NCBI GenBank assembly: GCA_937961295.1
Contig: CALGOK010000063.1
Span: forward strand, 1-5,781
DNA from: an uncultured Gemmatimonadota bacterium
GTDB taxonomy: Bacteria; Gemmatimonadota; Gemmatimonadetes; Gemmatimonadales; GWC2-71-9
Reading direction: 5' to 3'
DNA length: 5,781 nucleotides
Below, piece by piece: positions 3,938 through 5,781 of this stretch (the stretch's first letter is position 1; every line of letters starts with the position of its first letter). The translations under genes were made by a program, and so were the position numbers. The notes under the pieces are model-generated. The model saw only the letters and a program-made list of their open reading frames with translations, searched no databases and was not told where the DNA came from.

Positions 3938-5728
3938 GTGACCGACAAGCTGCTGGACGACCTCAAGGCCGCCCTGGGCGAGGCCTACCTGATCGAGCGC
4001 GAGCTGACCGGCGGCGGGATGAGCCGGGTGTTCGTGGCGCGCGAGCATGCCCTGGGGCGCGAGGTGGTCATCAAGGTGCTGCCGCCCGAGCTCGCCGCGG
4101 GGATCAACCGCGAGCGGTTCCGCCGCGAGGTGCAGCTCGCCGCCCGGATCTCGCACCCCTACATCGTGCCGCTGCTGCACGCTGGCGAGGCCGGCGAGCT
4201 GCTGTGGTTCACGATGCCGTACATCCCGGGTGAGTCGCTGCGCGCGCGACTGGAACAGCAGGGCCCGCTGCCGGTGCGCGAAGTGGTGCAGCTGCTGCGC
4301 GACGTGGTGGAGGCGCTGGCCTACGCGCATACGCGCGGGGTGATCCACCGCGACATCAAGCCGGCCAACATTCTCAGCGATGGCGCGCACGCGCTGGTCA
4401 CCGATTTCGGCGTGGCCAAGGCGCTCGGCGCGGCACTGCCGCTCACCGGCATCGCGGGACACACCACCAGCGGCATGGCGATCGGCACGCCGGCATACAT
4501 GGCGCCGGAGCAGCTCGCCGCCGACCCCGCCGCCGACCATCGCGTCGACATCTACGCCGTGGGCCTGCTCGCATACGAGCTGCTCACCGGCGCCTCGCCG
4601 TTCGCGGCGCCGTCGCCCACGGCGACGATGACGGCGCAGCTCACCCGGACGCCGGATCCGCTGGCGACGGTGCGCCCCGAGGTGCCGCCGGCGTTCTCGT
4701 CGCTGGTCGATCGCTGCCTGGCGAAGACTCCCGACGCGCGCCCGGCCGACGCCCGCGCCGTGCTCGCCGAGCTCGACCGGATCAGCGGCGCCCTGGCGGC
4801 CGACGCCCATCGCGAGGCGAGTGGTGAGGCCGCGGCGCCCGCGCCCCGCAAGGCCTCGATGGTGCCGCTGCTGATCGGTGCGATGGCGGTGGTGGTGCTG
4901 GTGGCGGCGGGGCTCTGGTGGAGCGGGGGGCGGGCGGTGGCCCCGCCGGCGGTGCCCGGTGCCGTGGGGGTGCAGGGCGGCGCCGATGCTCCCGAAGGGC
5001 AGCCGCTGGGCGGGTCGAGCCAGCCGCTCACTCGCGCCGACTCGCTGGCGATCGCCGCGGCGCTGCGCGACGAGCTCGAGCGCATCGATCCGGAGGCGGC
5101 CAAGGCGCCGGAGGTGACGGTGACGACCCCGAGCGCGCAGGTGACGCTGGAGCGGCAGTTGTCGCTCGCCGACTCGCTGGTGCGGGTCAAGCTCGCCGAG
5201 ATCTCGTCGCGCGCCGAGGCGGCGCAGGCGATGGCGGAGCGAAGCCTGGCGCGCGGGAACGCATCGATCGGGCGGGCGATGCCGACCGAGGCGGGGCGTC
5301 GATCGGTGCTGGTGGTGGCCACGCCGCCGCGGCGCAGCGATCCGGCGCTGTCCGCGTCGGTGGCATCGGTCGCGTCCGAGATTCGCGACCAGCTCGCGCG
5401 GCGCCCGGGGTGGGAAGTGATCGACGTCGGCGACGATGACGTGCGCGTGTCGGAGATTCCCGCGCAGGTGATCGTGACCGTGGGCGCGGCACCGGCGGCC
5501 GGCGACTCGGTGATGTACCGGGTCACCGTGCGCAACAGCGCGGCGGGGTCGAGCTACGGCTTCAACGTGGTGTCGAGCCGGCCGATGGCCCTCAATGCGG
5601 GACCCGATGCGTACCGCCAGCTGGTGCGCGAATCGGTGTCGATGATCGAGTCGCTGCGGCGGGTGGAGCGCGGCCAGGAATGGCAGATGGACATCGGACG
5701 GCCGCCCCGGCCGCCGGGGACGCCGTAG
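3938..5728 (+). CDS. Transmembrane Hanks-type serine/threonine protein kinase
   Basis: This encodes 596 residues from GTG 3938. The start gives MTDKLLDDLKAALGEAYLIE, matching the common N-terminus of these kinases; no strong ribosome site is seen. The kinase domain spans about 18-285: P-loop LTGGGMSRVF (23-32), with Thr24 where the first Gly usually stands; Lys46 in VIKVL; Glu64 of helix C; HRDIKPAN (137-144) with catalytic Asp139; DFG (156-158); a Ser/Thr-containing activation loop (169-184) for possible autophosphorylation; APE (189-191); DIYAVG (204-209); and Arg268. All catalytic residues are present, so it should be active. A proline/alanine linker leads to one membrane helix (about 308-328). 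Residues 330-596 are probably extracytoplasmic: a helical stretch (365-440), then an alpha/beta domain (455-575) with VLVVATPP, a helix, GWEVIDV, and two strands around VIVTVG and YRVTVRN. This outer part is probably the sensor. The ligand and the phosphorylation targets are not deducible here. Confidence 0.93.
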   Translation: MTDKLLDDLKAALGEAYLIERELTGGGMSRVFVAREHALGREVVIKVLPPELAAGINRERFRREVQLAARISHPYIVPLLHAGEAGELLWFTMPYIPGESLRARLEQQGPLPVREVVQLLRDVVEALAYAHTRGVIHRDIKPANILSDGAHALVTDFGVAKALGAALPLTGIAGHTTSGMAIGTPAYMAPEQLAADPAADHRVDIYAVGLLAYELLTGASPFAAPSPTATMTAQLTRTPDPLATVRPEVPPAFSSLVDRCLAKTPDARPADARAVLAELDRISGALAADAHREASGEAAAPAPRKASMVPLLIGAMAVVVLVAAGLWWSGGRAVAPPAVPGAVGVQGGADAPEGQPLGGSSQPLTRADSLAIAAALRDELERIDPEAAKAPEVTVTTPSAQVTLERQLSLADSLVRVKLAEISSRAEAAQAMAERSLARGNASIGRAMPTEAGRRSVLVVATPPRRSDPALSASVASVASEIRDQLARRPGWEVIDVGDDDVRVSEIPAQVIVTVGAAPAAGDSVMYRVTVRNSAAGSSYGFNVVSSRPMALNAGPDAYRQLVRESVSMIESLRRVERGQEWQMDIGRPPRPPGTP

Positions 5729-5748
5729 GCGCGCCGTTCACGGCGCGC
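5729..5748 (+). terminator. Hairpin immediately after the kinase stop
   Basis: GCGCGCCG (5729-5736) and CGGCGCGC (5741-5748) form a perfect 8-bp stem with a TTCA loop, starting at the base after the TAG. It is a plausible 3' end structure for the kinase mRNA. There is no T-tract after it, so factor-dependent termination or simple RNA 3' protection is as likely as intrinsic termination. Confidence 0.45.
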
Positions 5749-5760
5749 GGTGCCGGCATC

Positions 5761-5780
5761 GCGCACCCCGAGGGGTGCGC
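5761..5780. repeat. GC-rich perfect palindrome at the window edge
   Basis: GCGCACCCC (5761-5769) and GGGGTGCGC (5772-5780) are reverse complements around GA. Its core CACCCCGAGG (5764-5773) is identical to 2224-2233 in the large palindromic repeat, so it may be a small relative of that element, or a second stem of the kinase terminator region. The window ends here, so its full extent is unknown. Confidence 0.45.
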
Positions 5781-5781
5781 C

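Noticed and set aside
3866..5535. Two long minus-strand frames opposite the kinase gene
   Set aside because: They are mirror frames of a gene with a complete set of kinase motifs; their composition is Arg/His/Ala- or Ser/Thr-rich with no recognisable domain.

Overview
The window is high-GC DNA (roughly 70% by eye) that most resembles a member of the Gemmatimonadota. The main reasons are a membrane-anchored serine/threonine kinase whose N-terminus has the wording common in that phylum, several small lipoproteins, and promoter-like TAnnTTT[G/C] boxes of the type known from the Bacteroidetes/FCB group. This assignment is inference from style, not from a marker gene. The window reads as ordinary chromosomal gene content with some repeat elements, not as a phage, a plasmid or a defence island.

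Layout. The left edge (about 1-175, + strand) holds an internal fragment of a DUF1254/DUF1214-type protein. It runs directly into the broken 3' end of a minus-strand gene (start 1042) for a secreted, HExxH-containing putative metallopeptidase. Both genes seem to be cut at one junction near 160-190. Divergent from the peptidase gene lies a + strand pair: an MliC-like lipoprotein (1164-1544) and, 9 bp later, an AlkA-like DNA glycosylase (1554-2204). A 95-bp palindromic interspersed repeat follows (2220-2314), then a 38-codon gene for a single-span membrane microprotein (2361-2477). Convergent to that is a minus-strand lipoprotein with a concanavalin/LamG-like beta domain (2672-3379). Its 5' end overlaps, head to head, the start of a DCC-family (DUF393) thiol-disulfide oxidoreductase gene on + (3365-3808). 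The stop codon of that gene lies in the left arm of a GGATGGA-type inverted/tandem repeat (3805-3869). The right half is one large gene (3938-5728) for a transmembrane Hanks-type kinase with a C-terminal extracytoplasmic domain. Two GC-rich palindromes follow it.

How the genes work together: apart from the close MliC-like/glycosylase pair, I see no obvious operon. Four products face the envelope (peptidase-like, MliC-like, LamG-like, kinase sensor domain), but no shared pathway can be read from the sequence. I found no convincing new multi-gene system. The points most worth a second look are the double-truncation junction, the hidden metallopeptidase gene, the shared promoter box, the two repeat families sitting at gene ends, the microprotein, and the uncharacterised sensor domain of the kinase.
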